A stretch of DNA of 64,000 bases from Dastarcus helophoroides. Taxonomy: Eukaryota; Arthropoda; Insecta; Coleoptera; Bothrideridae. Of this stretch, positions 1-10,123 are shown in pieces (position 1 is the first letter of the stretch; the number at the start of each line of letters is the position of its first letter). A model generated the notes under the pieces. The model was not told the DNA's origin, ran no database searches, and was given only the letters and a program-made list of their open reading frames with translations. Both the position numbers and the translations under genes were made by a program. The DNA lies in NCBI GenBank assembly GCA_028583605.1, contig CM053328.1:4905304-4969303 (forward strand), in the 5' to 3' direction.

Positions 1-636
1 CCTTTTGGTATTTAGCATAAGTTAAAGGTTAAAAAATAAATGTTTTGATTTGCAATCTAATAATGAACAAATCCATGGGGTTCTCCAAGGGTCATAAAAA
101 TAGAGGTGTTACGTTATTTCACTGTAAATGCAAAATATATGTCAAAATAATCATTAAAGAAATAAAATTGAAAACATATGTTGTGTTTTACTTTCCATAT
201 CACTGTACAGAAAAAAATTAACCCAAGGGGTAAATCACCCCTTTCAAAGATTTTTTTTGCAAAACCCCGAGACAGGTCAATTTTATTTTTTAGTTTTCTT
301 AATAAAATTATTAAATTTGATAAAATCCAGTTGTTTAAAAGTTGATATATAAGAAAAAAAATGAAACTCACCCCCATAAAAATTAGGGGTAGCAACTTTT
401 TAACATAACCCATATGTTTTTAGGAGCGCTTTTTTATGAGAAATAACAGAGCCTTTGTTTCATCAAAAATTCTAATTAACTTTTGAGTTATTAAAGAAAA
501 ACTGTTTTTTGGGGTTAACTTTAAGGGGTGGTTCACCACGTAAATCGCCGAGTTAGCATCTAAAAAAAAATATGTGTCCAATATTTTGTTATGTACTATA
601 ACATATCACAAAATGAAAAAAAATCGGTGGGGTACA
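1..636. other. AT-rich DNA, no gene seen
   Basis: AT-rich sequence with short A and T runs and no recognisable coding exon, RNA gene or repeat unit. Short open frames here have low-complexity compositions (I, F, L, K) and no family resemblance. The giant palindrome begins near 637. Confidence 0.6.
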
Positions 637-1555
637 CCTCGGGTACTTTCCTTGTTAGCCTCTTTCTCCCCTTTCTTTTCTTCTAAATCTTGCTGCTTTC
701 GGTTGTTAACTTTCCAACCCTCTGTTTATTTTTCGTATTATTCCACCTCTTTCTATGAAAGACGAAGATTCGTGATGTGACTCTAAGCTTCCTCGACTTT
801 TGGAATTTTATTTCATAGTCGTTTAAAGTCGAAATTTCTAGGCTAAAGTGGAACTCCTAGATAAAAAGTCGAAACTTCCACTTTCAAGTCTACATTTTGA
901 GATTGAAACTTTTTGGCAAAATTCGAAACTTTGGGATAATTCACAAAAATTCTATACAAGTAGAATACAACCTAGACTGCAAATGCATGCAACCCTCTAG
1001 GCGTGTGTAGTGAATCATAGGCAGCTGAACTACCAACAGTTGAAACACTGACACCTAGCAAAGCGGTTGCTTTCTATTAAAGTTCCCAGAAGACAAGGAT
1101 TCTAATGCACAGACCAATAGGTTTGAACTAGTCTCTGGTTTGAAAATTTATTGCATACGACATTGTTGGCGTTGGCCATAGTTTTCTCTATGAACCAATA
1201 GATGGCGGTAGTCTGAGAGTCACACATTTGACGTTCTTTGATTCTTTAGTAGTTACTTGTCGGGACATTTATGTTTCTTTTCAATTTATTTAACATTTCT
1301 TCGGAACAGTTTGGAAATATTTAAATTTTTATGGTTTGTAGACAATTTTCTAAACAGTTATTGAAATGCGACTACGTGACATTTAAATTTATTAAAAACG
1401 TCACTTCATGACAGTTCACAAATTAAGAGGTTATTTTATTTTACATAGAATAGGAAGAATGAAAAATAGGAGACCAAAAATTAGATGTGGAAAAAATAAA
1501 AATTTTGTTTTTTTGATAAATTAGGAAAATATAAAAAATACATAAAAAAGTTGTA

Positions 1556-1602
1556 GCACTGGACATCGATGTTTCGCTCTCATTTAAGCTCGTCAGCAGT
1601 GC
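1556..1602 (-). ncRNA. Type I hammerhead ribozyme
   Basis: On the minus strand the segment reads stem I GCACUG, core CUGACGA, stem II GCU/AGC closed by an 8-nt loop, core GAAA, a short stem III (ACAU/AUGU around CG), the cleavage triplet GUC, and the stem I partner CAGUGC. All six stem I pairs are Watson-Crick and every invariant core base is present (CUGANGA, GAAA, UH). The open ends lie in stem I, which makes it type I. Predicted self-cleavage is after the C complementary to position 1562. Very short stem III is typical of type I hammerheads in retroelements, which may act better as dimers. It lies about 215 nt downstream of the tRNA-like promoter on the same strand. Confidence 0.88.
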
Positions 1603-1814
1603 ATAACATGGAAAGGGAAAAATGAGGAAGAAATACCTAAAAATATTTTTTTTTTAAATATAAAAAAGGAAAATAAAGAAATTTTAACATGAATAGACGT
1701 TTTATCATCAATTTACTTTGTTAAAAATTTACTGTGTTAAAAATTTAAATATTTGAAGCCCGATCCACAAGAAACAACTACTCCGAGGGCTAATACCCCT
1801 TCCGGCATTGAACT

Positions 1815-1885
1815 ACACTTGTGGGTCGAACTTACATGCTCTTGGTGACTACTGTTCCTAACCGCTGAAATCTATTCAGCTTGGT
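1815..1885 (-). promoter_or_regulatory. tRNA-like head (internal pol III promoter)
   Basis: On the minus strand, tagatttcagcggttag resembles a tRNA A box (best match to the AGCGGTTA part of Leu/Ser tRNAs). Twenty-four bases later, aagttcgaccc matches the B-box consensus GGTTCGANNCC apart from its first two bases. The anticodon arm does not fold as in a functional tRNA, so this is a tRNA-derived element head and not a tRNA gene. Confidence 0.55.
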
Positions 1886-2927
1886 AGTTAGAAGCACTCA
1901 CCATTTGCGGAGTCCGTTCGTTCCGTTAGAGGAATAAGGGTCAATAAGGGTCTACCATGAAGAATCGGGACATTTGTTAGCATTCGAGTTGTATATACCA
2001 AACTGACGAGATCTAACAAGATCGAAACCGGTGTTTGGTTTCCAAACTTAGAATTTAATAGATGTTCAAATCTATTGTTCGGTGCATTAGAACAAAAATC
2101 CCAAATAAAAGATTTCAAAACGTAACATCGAAATTTCGAAAAAAAAATCTCAAAAATTCAGAACATTTCTTTTTGGAAATTTCGCAGTTTTAAGATGAAA
2201 TTTTAACTTAAAAATCGAACTTTTGTACGTAAATACTCCTAAAAAACTGAAATAACGATATTAAAATTTAAAATTGAGATTAAAATTCTTGATAATACTT
2301 AATTAAAATTCTTGGTAATACTTAGTTGAAATTCTGGGATAAAGTCAGAAATTTCTAAATGACATTTTTGACATTTACGACAATTACAACATTTAGAGTT
2401 TCAAATCGAAATTTTGCATGTGAACCTTTTTGAAAAAAATCGAAATATTGATTTTAGCGTTTAAATTTTGACATCAATATTTTTAATAAATGTAGAAATT
2501 TTGGAATAAAGCACGAAGTTTCTAAATAACATTATTTGGATATTTTAAGTTTATAATCGACATTTCATCTTAAGCTACAATTTTTCCTTAATAAACTCGA
2601 TTTTTAGGTCTTGCGTCCTATGTTGACATAAGTCTAACTGTGGATGAAGATTTGAAAATTATTTACTAAAAGATTGCTCAAAATTTCGCACATTTACCCT
2701 AAAATTATGAAATCAAAGTCGAAATTTCAAGCTGACATTTTGCATTCCATAATTTTTGAGATTTTAAAATTTTTCGTAATTTACGAATATGAAAATAGCA
2801 ATTTTACTTTTAAAATCAAAATCTTACAAAAATGTCAACATTTAAAAAAGTCATCATTTTAAGAAAAAATGCTAACCATTCTGAGACATGTTTCTAGAAT
2901 AAAGTCGAAATTTCGAAAAAACTTTGA

Positions 2928-4925
2928 GCACCAAGCCAGAGGCGAAACACTTCTAAAATGAAAAACGCCAATACTTTCATTTTTTGGTTTTTTTTCTAAC
3001 AATGTTCCAATCCTGTTCCGTTAAAGCGGCATTACTAACAACTTTTTATAAAACACCTGATTTACTGTCGCCGTAAGTGTTATATGATGTTGTAAATTAC
3101 ACAAGTCGAGAATAAACATTATGATTTATTAAGATAACATCCCATACGAACACGTAAAAAGCGGCTCGAATTTTACTAAATGAACGTTGCAAATTAATTG
3201 CTTAACAAATAGCGTCAATTTCCTGACGGATTTCATCCTGCTTAACACGTTACAAATCGAAAACAGCTCATTAACGAAAGCCTGTTATCGAAGCAAGTGT
3301 TAGAATTCAATAAAATTCTAGAAATAAATATAATTTACTCATATTAACCAAAAAAAGCACGTATGACTGGTGATTGGGTATTGAAACACTTGAAATCTTC
3401 CTGAACTTTTGGACTTGAGTCGATAGTTTGCGAAAAATTTTTAACGCGCTTATACTTCTCCAGATCTAGTTATCAAATTCCTTGACGATCTTACCAAAAA
3501 AAAAACAGTATTTCATCCGGTGCTTTTTGCCCAACCGTAACACTGAATTAATTATACCTAATGTGAAGATTTACATTTAGATTTTACATATTTACCGGTA
3601 ACGCCTTCGTCATTAAAATATTCATAACTAATCCGCTAAAGAAAAATAATGGTGACCGTTACTTAACGGTCACCTCGGTGACATAGGAAGAGTTGTCATT
3701 TTTAAATCCACTCTCAAAGGCCCGACTCTTGGAGAAACTGTATAAGAGAAGACACGACGACTTAGTATGGGAAAATGTGCCCGAGAGCCATGTAAACAAA
3801 TGAATGCATAGTTAAAGTTTATGACCCAAGAAGCAGCAACAACCACCACAATCAGCATGAGCATAAAATGCTCAAATTCACGACAGGAAGTGACCTCGGG
3901 GCGATGGTCGGTTATGTATCTAATCGAGTTTATGATATTTACCTGATTGCATAAACGATCCCTTATAAGCAATTACTACTTTGTATTGCTAATATCGCAA
4001 GTAATAAACCGTCAACTGATCACGATTTATTTATTGGTTCTAGAGACGGTATCTTGAACAGAAAATCAATTAAAGTGGAATAGAAACGACGAGTTATTAC
4101 TTAATTTCCTAAAATGTCTTGCAAAAAAAGTAGATTCGTACATTACACCGGATGACTGTTAAGTATCTCGACAAGAAAAGTAGGATTCAGAATCGAGAAA
4201 ACGACAACCTATAATTTAATGTCATAAAATATCCTTCAAAAAAACAGATTCCCACATTACATATGATGATCTGAAGTAGTTGCTTTGGATTTGAAATTTC
4301 TGGTTTCATTGATGGTATCTTAATCAGTATCTTGTATTTTGTACCACTTTTCATTTTAGAAGAGTTACATCTTTGGTATGGTGGACATAATGCAATAAAG
4401 TTTTGAGTTTGGTTTTTTGTTTCTTGTACATTTTTTCTTGCAGTTTAATTGTAATTTTAATTTATTTCTTTTGTTCATCAAGAAACGTCGAACACTTCAA
4501 TATGGTCCAAATCGGTGTATCTTTCACTAACTATGATCGTGAAAACCTTCCTTACCATATTAAAAATTATAAAATCAAAAATGTCTAGAAAACGTTTGAA
4601 ATTTCGAAAAGAAAATTGAAACTTCGATCAATAAATCATCATAATTAGGAGAAAAAATTAAAATTTGGGACAAAATCTATATTTTGGGAAAATGTGCTAT
4701 TTTAAAGAGTTCAAGGCTTTGAATTTAAACTGCAAATTTCTAAAAAATAACAATTGATATTGCAAGGAAAAATTTGAGTTTTTTTTCAGGAATTTATACT
4801 TTTGTTTTGAGTACTAAACGTATGATTTCAACTTTATTATTTTGTACTTTTTTTGACGTCAAAATCATATTGTTGGACTTTAAATTATAATGTTCCATTT
4901 TGTTTCTGAAATTCTTTATTGTATT
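2928..4925. other. Spacer of the giant palindrome, no gene recognised
   Basis: About 2 kb lies between the two arms. It looks like single-copy AT-rich DNA. The most complex part is 3640-3970, which has a 100-codon open frame on the minus strand; its translation is not recognisable and has no supporting splice sites. A perfect 24-bp palindrome sits at 3651-3674. No transposase, reverse transcriptase or integrase motif is visible, so if the palindrome is a transposon it is non-autonomous. Confidence 0.5.
3651..3674. repeat. Perfect short palindrome, 10-bp arms
   Basis: Arms ggtgaccgtt and aacggtcacc are separated by the four bases actt. The arms contain a GGTCA-type half-site like those bound by nuclear receptors, but one occurrence is no evidence of regulation. 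Confidence 0.5.
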
Positions 4926-5382
4926 TCAAAGTTTTTTCGAAATTTCGACTTAATTCTAGAAACATGTCTTAGAATGGTTAGGGTTTTTTTTCTTAAAATG
5001 ACGACTTTTTTTAATATTGAAATTTTTTTAAGATTTTGATTTTAAAAGTAAACTTGCTATTTTCAGTAAATCACGAAATATCTTATTATCTCAAAAATTA
5101 TGAAATGCAAAATATCAGCTTGAAATTTCGACTTTGGTCTCATAATTTAAGGACAAAAGTGCCAAATTTTGAGAAATCTTTTAGTAAATAATGTTCAAAT
5201 CTTCATCCATAATTAGACTTATGTCAACTTAGGACGCAAGGCCTAAAAATCGAGTTTTTTTTAAAGGAGAAATTGTAGCTTAACATGAAATGTCGATTAC
5301 AAACTTAAAATGTCGAAATAATGTTATTCAGAAACTTCGTGCTTTATTTCAAAATCTCTACTTTTATTAAAAATGTTGATAT

Positions 5383-5669
5383 ATATTCTCTGTAATTTAT
5401 TTGCGAAGTATTCATATTTGTATGCAGTTTTATTGGCCTTTTCTTCACCGGTCACTCCTTTCACAATCCTAAATTTCAGTACCTTCTATTAAGGAATGGC
5501 AATCTGTTTTAGATTGCCGCAAACAGCGATTGCGTTGGATCTTGGTTTGTCAATCGCTGTTTGCGGCAATCTAAAACAGATTGCCATTCCTTAATAGAAA
5601 TTACTAAAATTTAGGATTGTGAAAGGAGTGACCGGCGAAGAAAAAGCCAATAAAACTGCATACAAAAAA
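5383..5669. mobile_element. Foldback/MITE-like insertion in right palindrome arm
   Basis: A near-perfect hairpin spans 5417-5666: arms of about 116 bp around an 18-nt loop (5533-5550), the inner 45 bp matching exactly. The left palindrome arm lacks it. The 12-mer aaatgttgatat occurs on both sides (5371-5382 and 5670-5681), consistent with a target duplication, although 34 unpaired bases lie between the left duplicate and the hairpin. It has no coding capacity. A long hairpin like this would be transcribed into a dsRNA stem from either strand. Confidence 0.7.
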
Positions 5670-6061
5670 AAATGTTGATATCAAAATTTGAATGTTAAAA
5701 CCAATATTAAGATTTTTTTCAGAAAGGTTCACATGCAAAATTTCGATTTCAAACTCTAAATGTTGTAATCGTCGTAAATGTCGAAAATGTCATTTAGAAT
5801 TTAGAAATTTCTGACTATCCCAAAATTTCAACTAAGTATTACCAAGAATGTTAATCTCATTTTTGAATTGTTATCTCATTTTTGAATTTTAATACCGCTA
5901 TTTCTTTTGTCTAGGAGAGTTTACGTGCAAAAGTTTGATTTTTAAGTTAAAATTTCATCTTCAAACTCCGTAATTGCCAAAAACAAATGTTCTGAATGTT
6001 TGAGGTTTTCTTCGAAATTTCGACGTTACGTTTTGAAAATTTTTTATTTAGAATTTTTGTT

Positions 6062-6346
6062 CTAATGCAGAGAACAATGGGTTTGAACATTTATTAAATT
6101 CGAAGTTTGGAAACCAAAGACCGCTTTGCGATCTTGTTAGATCTCGTCAGTTTGGTATATCCAACTCGAATGCTAGCAAATGTCCCGACAAGTAAGTACT
6201 AAAGAATGAACGAACGGCAAGCGTGTGACTCTCAGACTACCGCCACCTATTGGTCCATAGAGAAAACTGTGGCCATCGCCAACAATGTCGTGTGCAACAA
6301 ATGTTCAAACCAGAGACTAGTTCAAACCTATTGCTCTGCGCATTAG
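6062..6346. mobile_element. 285-bp TIR element, right copy (intact)
   Basis: This uninterrupted copy begins ctaatgcagagaacaatggg and ends ttgctctgcgcattag. It contains the intact site tcgggacattt (on the minus strand, near 6178-6190) at which the left copy was invaded. The flanks gaatttttgtt and aattcttgtc are similar and may be an eroded target duplication. Confidence 0.6.
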
Positions 6347-6849
6347 AATTCTTGTCTTCTGGGAACTTTCCTAAAGAGCAACCGCTTCGCTAGGTGGCAG
6401 TGTTTTCAACTGTTGGTAGTTCAGCTGCCTATGATTCACTAAACGCGCCTAGAGGGCTGCATGCATTTGCAATTTAGGTTGTATTCTACTCGCACAGGAT
6501 TTTTGTGACCTATCCCAAAGTTTCGAATTTTGTCAAAAAAGTTTCAATCTCAAAATGTAGATATGAAAGTGGAAATTTCGATATTTTATCTAGGAGTTCC
6601 ACTTCAGCCTAGACATTTCGACTTTGAAACGACTATAAAATAAAATTCCAAATGTCGTGGAAGCTTAGAATCACATCAAGAAACGTCGCCTTTCAAAGAA
6701 AGAGGTGAGGTAACACCAACAATAAACAAATGGTTGGAAAGTCGACAGCCTAAAGCAGAAAGATTTAGAAGAAATGAAGGGCAAGAAAGAGGCTAAGTGA
6801 CTCAACGAAAAACATTACCGGAGGAAGGCGAGAAAGCGAGAAAGCGAGG

Positions 6850-6887
6850 GTGAATAGATAGAGAGAGAGAGAGAGAGGGAGAGAGAG

Positions 6888-6918
<31 letters not shown>

Positions 6919-7105
6919 GAGAGAGAAGAGAGAAAAGAGAGAGAAGAGAGAGAAGAGAGAGAACAGAGAGAGAGTGAAGAGAGAGAAGAGAGAGAAGAGA
7001 GAGAGAGAAGAAAAAAAGGGGGAGGGAAAGAGAGAGAGAGAGAGCAAGAAAAGAGAGAGAGGGGGAGGGAGCGAGAGAGAGAGAGAAAGATAGAAGATAG
7101 AGAGC
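6850..7105 (+). repeat. GA microsatellite tract
   Basis: About 250 bp of (GA)n and GAGAA variants with few interruptions. The S/L-rich open frames seen on the opposite strand are a consequence of the dinucleotide repeat. Confidence 0.95.
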
Positions 7106-9869
7106 AAGGGTAAAAAAAAAGAAAAATAAAAACAATAAAAAGGCTAAATACCAACCAAAAAGTAAATATTTAAAAAGCTACCTAAAGATCCAAAGGACGG
7201 TAAAGTCAAATGTCAAAACACCAAAGAGGAAAGGAGCAAAGGAGTTAACAAGCAAAAGCTGAAATGGTCAAAAAGCAAATAAGCAGAAAATAAAATACCT
7301 ATAAAAGCATTAAAGAGAAATTGATGGATGGGGCCAAAGAGGAACCAAAAATGCAAAAGCCAAAAAAGCAAAAAAGCGGGGGACAAAAGAATCAAGAATC
7401 GAAATACCCAAAGAATCAATGAGGGTGAAAATCCAGAAGCAGTAGGGCCACAGAACCAAAGAGCCAAAGACAGCCAAAAATCAAAGAGGCAAAAAACCAA
7501 AGAGCATAAAAAGAATCAAAGAGCAAGAAAGCCAAAGTGGAAAAAACCAAAAAAAAAGCAGAGGGTAAAAAGAGAAAAAGAACCAAAGAGCAAATACTTC
7601 AAAGCCAGAGGGTGGAAATTTAGAAGCAGAACCAAAGAAGCAAAGAGGCAAAAAAGCAAAGAGATAAGGATCAAAGAGGGAAATAATCAGCAGTCAAAGA
7701 TCTTAAGAGTAAAGGAACCAAAGACTAAAAGAGTCAAACAGCCAGAGGACCCAAAGAGGCAAAGAGTCAAAAAGCAGTATCAAAAAAGCAGAAGAAAAAA
7801 GAACCTAAGACTAAAAAATCAAAGACCAAAGGAAACAAATAGCAAAAGAACCATAGAAGCAAATATCCAAAGAGGCAGAGGGCAAAAGGGTAAAAATGAT
7901 GAAAGTAAACGAGCTAAAGAACAAAATAACCAAACAGTCGATAAGTAAAAGTACTGATGGAATACCAAAAACCCAAAAAGTCCAGAGTCAAAAATCCAAG
8001 CGCCAAAATAACAGAAAACCAAAGAGCAAAAGTATAACAAAGCAAAAAGGCATAATGTCAAAAGAGCCAAAAGAGAAATGGAACAAAAGAATAAGATGGC
8101 AAAAGAGTTAATATGCAAAAGAGCAAAAATGTAAAAGGACCAATGAAGAAATTGGCGAGCTAAAAAGCAAATGGGCAGAAGACTTAGTAACCATAAAAGA
8201 GAAACAGAGCCAATAATCTAAAGTCAAAGAAACAAAGCAGCAGAACACAAAAGGGCAAATGGATAAATGGGCCAATAAGCAAAAAAGGCTAACAAAGCAA
8301 ATAAGAAAAGAGCAAAAGAACAAAAGAGAGAAGAACTTTGAGCCAAAGAGTCGAAGAATCAAAAAACAAATGGGTCAAACAGCAAATAAGCAAAAAAAGG
8401 CCAACAGAGCAAATAATTTAAAGTTAGAAGATCAAAGGAGCAAATGACCAAATGAGCAAAAAAAGAAAAAGAGCAAAAGGGCAAAAACCATTGAGTTAAA
8501 AAGTCGAAGATTATGGACTATATTGATAGATGGGGTTAAAGAGGAACCAAAAATGTAAAAGCCACAAACGTAATAAGCAAAAGAGCAGAGGACAAAAGAG
8601 TCAAAAAACAAAACACCCAAAGAAACAACGAGGGTAAAAACCCAGAAGCGAAGAGCCACAGAACCAAAGAGCCAAAGACAGGCAAAAATCAAAGAGGCAA
8701 TGGACCAAACAACAAAAGAACAATCAAAGAGCAGGAGAGTCAAAGCGACAAAAACAAAAAAGCAGAAGGTAAAAGAGAGAAAAGGCAAAAGAACCAAAGA
8801 GCAAATACTCCTGAGCCGGAGGGTGAAAATCTAGAAGCAGAACCAAAGACACAAAGAGGCAAAAGATCAAAGAGATAAGGATCAAAGGGGCAAATAATCA
8901 ACAATCAAAGAGTTTAAGAGTAAAAGAACGAAAGACTAAAAGAGTCAAAGAGTCAGAGGACCCAAAAGACAAAGAGTCATAAAGCTAGTATCAAAAAAGG
9001 AGAAGAAATAAAAGCCTGAGACTAAAAAATCAAAGACCAAAGGAACCAAAATGCAAAAGAACCATAGAGGCAAATATCCAAAGAGGAACAGTACCAAAAG
9101 ATGAAATACTGAGAGTAAAAGAGCCGAAGAACAAAATATCCAAACAGACGATAAGTAAAAGTACTGATGGAATACTAAAAACCCAAAAAGTCCAGAGTCA
9201 AAAAGCCAAAAGCCAAAAAAACAGAAAACCAAAAAGCAAAGGTATAACAAAGCAAAACGGCAAAATGTTAAAAGAGCCAAAAGAGAAAAGGAACAAAAGA
9301 ATGAAATGGCAAAAGAGTTAATGTGTAAAACACCAAAAATCTAAAAGAACCATTGAAGAAGTTGGCGAATTAAAAAGCAAATGGGCAGAAGAGTAAGTTA
9401 GCATAAAAGAGCAACTGAGCCAATAATCTAAAATCAAAGAAACAAAGCAGCAGAAAGTAAAAGGGCAAATGGGTAAAAGGGCAAATGGACAAAAAGGGCC
9501 AACAGAGCAAATAGGCAAAAGAGCAAAAGACTTTGAGCCAAAGAGTCGAAGAATCAAAAAAGCAATAGGTCAAACAGCAAATAAGCAAAAAAGGCCAATA
9601 GAGCAAATAATTTAAAGTTAAAGGATCAAAGGAACAAATAACTAAATAAGCAAAAGAGCGAAAGGGCAAAAAACCACTAAGTTAAAAAGTCGAAGATTAT
9701 GCATCATATTGATGGACGGGACCAAAGAGGAACCAAAAATGCAGAAGCCACAAACGCAATAAGCAAAAAAGCATAGGGCAAAAGAGTCAAAAATCAAAAC
9801 ACCCAAAGAAACGACGAGGGTAAAAATTCAGAAGCAAAGGGCCACAGAACCAAAGAGCCAAAGGCAGCC

Positions 9870-10123
9870 TGTTGGCGCCAACTATGAAAAAGTACTTGTT
9901 GGTGTCAGCAAGTGTTTTATACGATAACGAAAGACAGAGATTATTGCGCGGTCACAAGAGAAGGCAGTGGTAAAATTTTCGGTCGGTTAATTAATTAGTG
10001 TTTTACAGGGGTTTTTTCCTATTTTTCCTTTCCCTTCCCTGGCAAACCCTAGGCAGAAAACACCGGACATTTAGGTGAGTCATTTATGTATTATTTTTTG
10101 ACATCATCTTTGTGGTACATACA
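9870..10123. mobile_element. Solo LTR (254 bp) inside the A-rich satellite
   Basis: A 254-bp island of non-satellite sequence begins tgttggcgccaac and ends gtacataca, giving the TG...CA ends of retroviral-type LTRs. It is flanked by the 5-bp direct repeat cagcc (9865-9869 and 10124-10128). Other copies of this satellite segment (for example near 7465) read cagcc once and continue straight into aaaatcaaagagg, so the empty site is documented. No internal region or second LTR is present, as expected after LTR-LTR recombination. Whether it is Gypsy, BEL or Copia type cannot be told. Confidence 0.75.

Larger units (their letters stand above)
1271..1964 (-). mobile_element. 694-bp insertion with tRNA-like head and hammerhead ribozyme
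   Basis: The insertion is flanked by the direct repeat tcgggacattt (1260-1270 and 1965-1975). The uninterrupted right palindrome arm has a single copy of that 11-mer, so the empty site is visible in the same window. Read on the minus strand, the insert has a tRNA-like segment with A-box and B-box matches (1858-1874, 1823-1833) and then a full hammerhead motif (1602 down to 1556). It ends in AT-rich sequence without a clear poly(A) tail. A target duplication plus an internal pol III promoter fits a SINE-like retroelement; the ribozyme recalls SINE-like Sm-alpha repeats, retrozymes and Penelope-like elements. It has no protein-coding capacity. Its outer limits are set by the duplication and are firm; its class is inferred. 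Confidence 0.7.
1102..2090. mobile_element. 285-bp TIR element, left copy (interrupted)
   Basis: The element starts ctaatgcacagaccaatagg and ends with the near-complement attgttcggtgcattag, giving terminal inverted repeats of about 26 bp. Removing the 694-bp insertion plus one 11-bp duplication leaves about 284 bp, matching the 285-bp copy at 6062-6346. A partial third copy lies at 16268-16405. It has no coding capacity, so it resembles a miniature inverted-repeat element nested inside each palindrome arm. Flanking bases are only weakly duplicated, so the target-site rule is unclear. Confidence 0.6.
637..2927 (+). repeat. Left arm of giant imperfect palindrome
   Basis: Read forward, this arm matches the reverse complement of 4926-6824 for its whole length. 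Matching landmarks include the outer block with ttagcctctttct (near 656), the block around 970-1100 that contains ctaccaacagttgaaa, the block around 1195-1270, and the inner end actttga at 2921-2927. The arm is diverged by many substitutions and small indels but stays collinear. It is interrupted by a 694-bp insertion (1271-1964) absent from the right arm; without it the arm is about 1.6 kb. No transposase or other protein is encoded. Outer ends fade gradually, so the outer limit is good to about 20 bp. It could be a long-TIR foldback transposon or a segmental inverted duplication. Confidence 0.85.
4926..6824 (-). repeat. Right arm of giant imperfect palindrome
   Basis: This is the inverted partner of 637-2927. 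It starts with tcaaagttttttcgaaattt, the complement of the left inner end, and runs out near the accg/gagg bases around 6817-6824. It lacks the 694-bp insertion of the left arm but carries its own insertion, the foldback element at 5383-5669. Much of the inner part is the degenerate cgaaatttt-type DNA common in this window. The outer 700 bp is more complex and gives the firmest pairing with the left arm. Confidence 0.85.
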
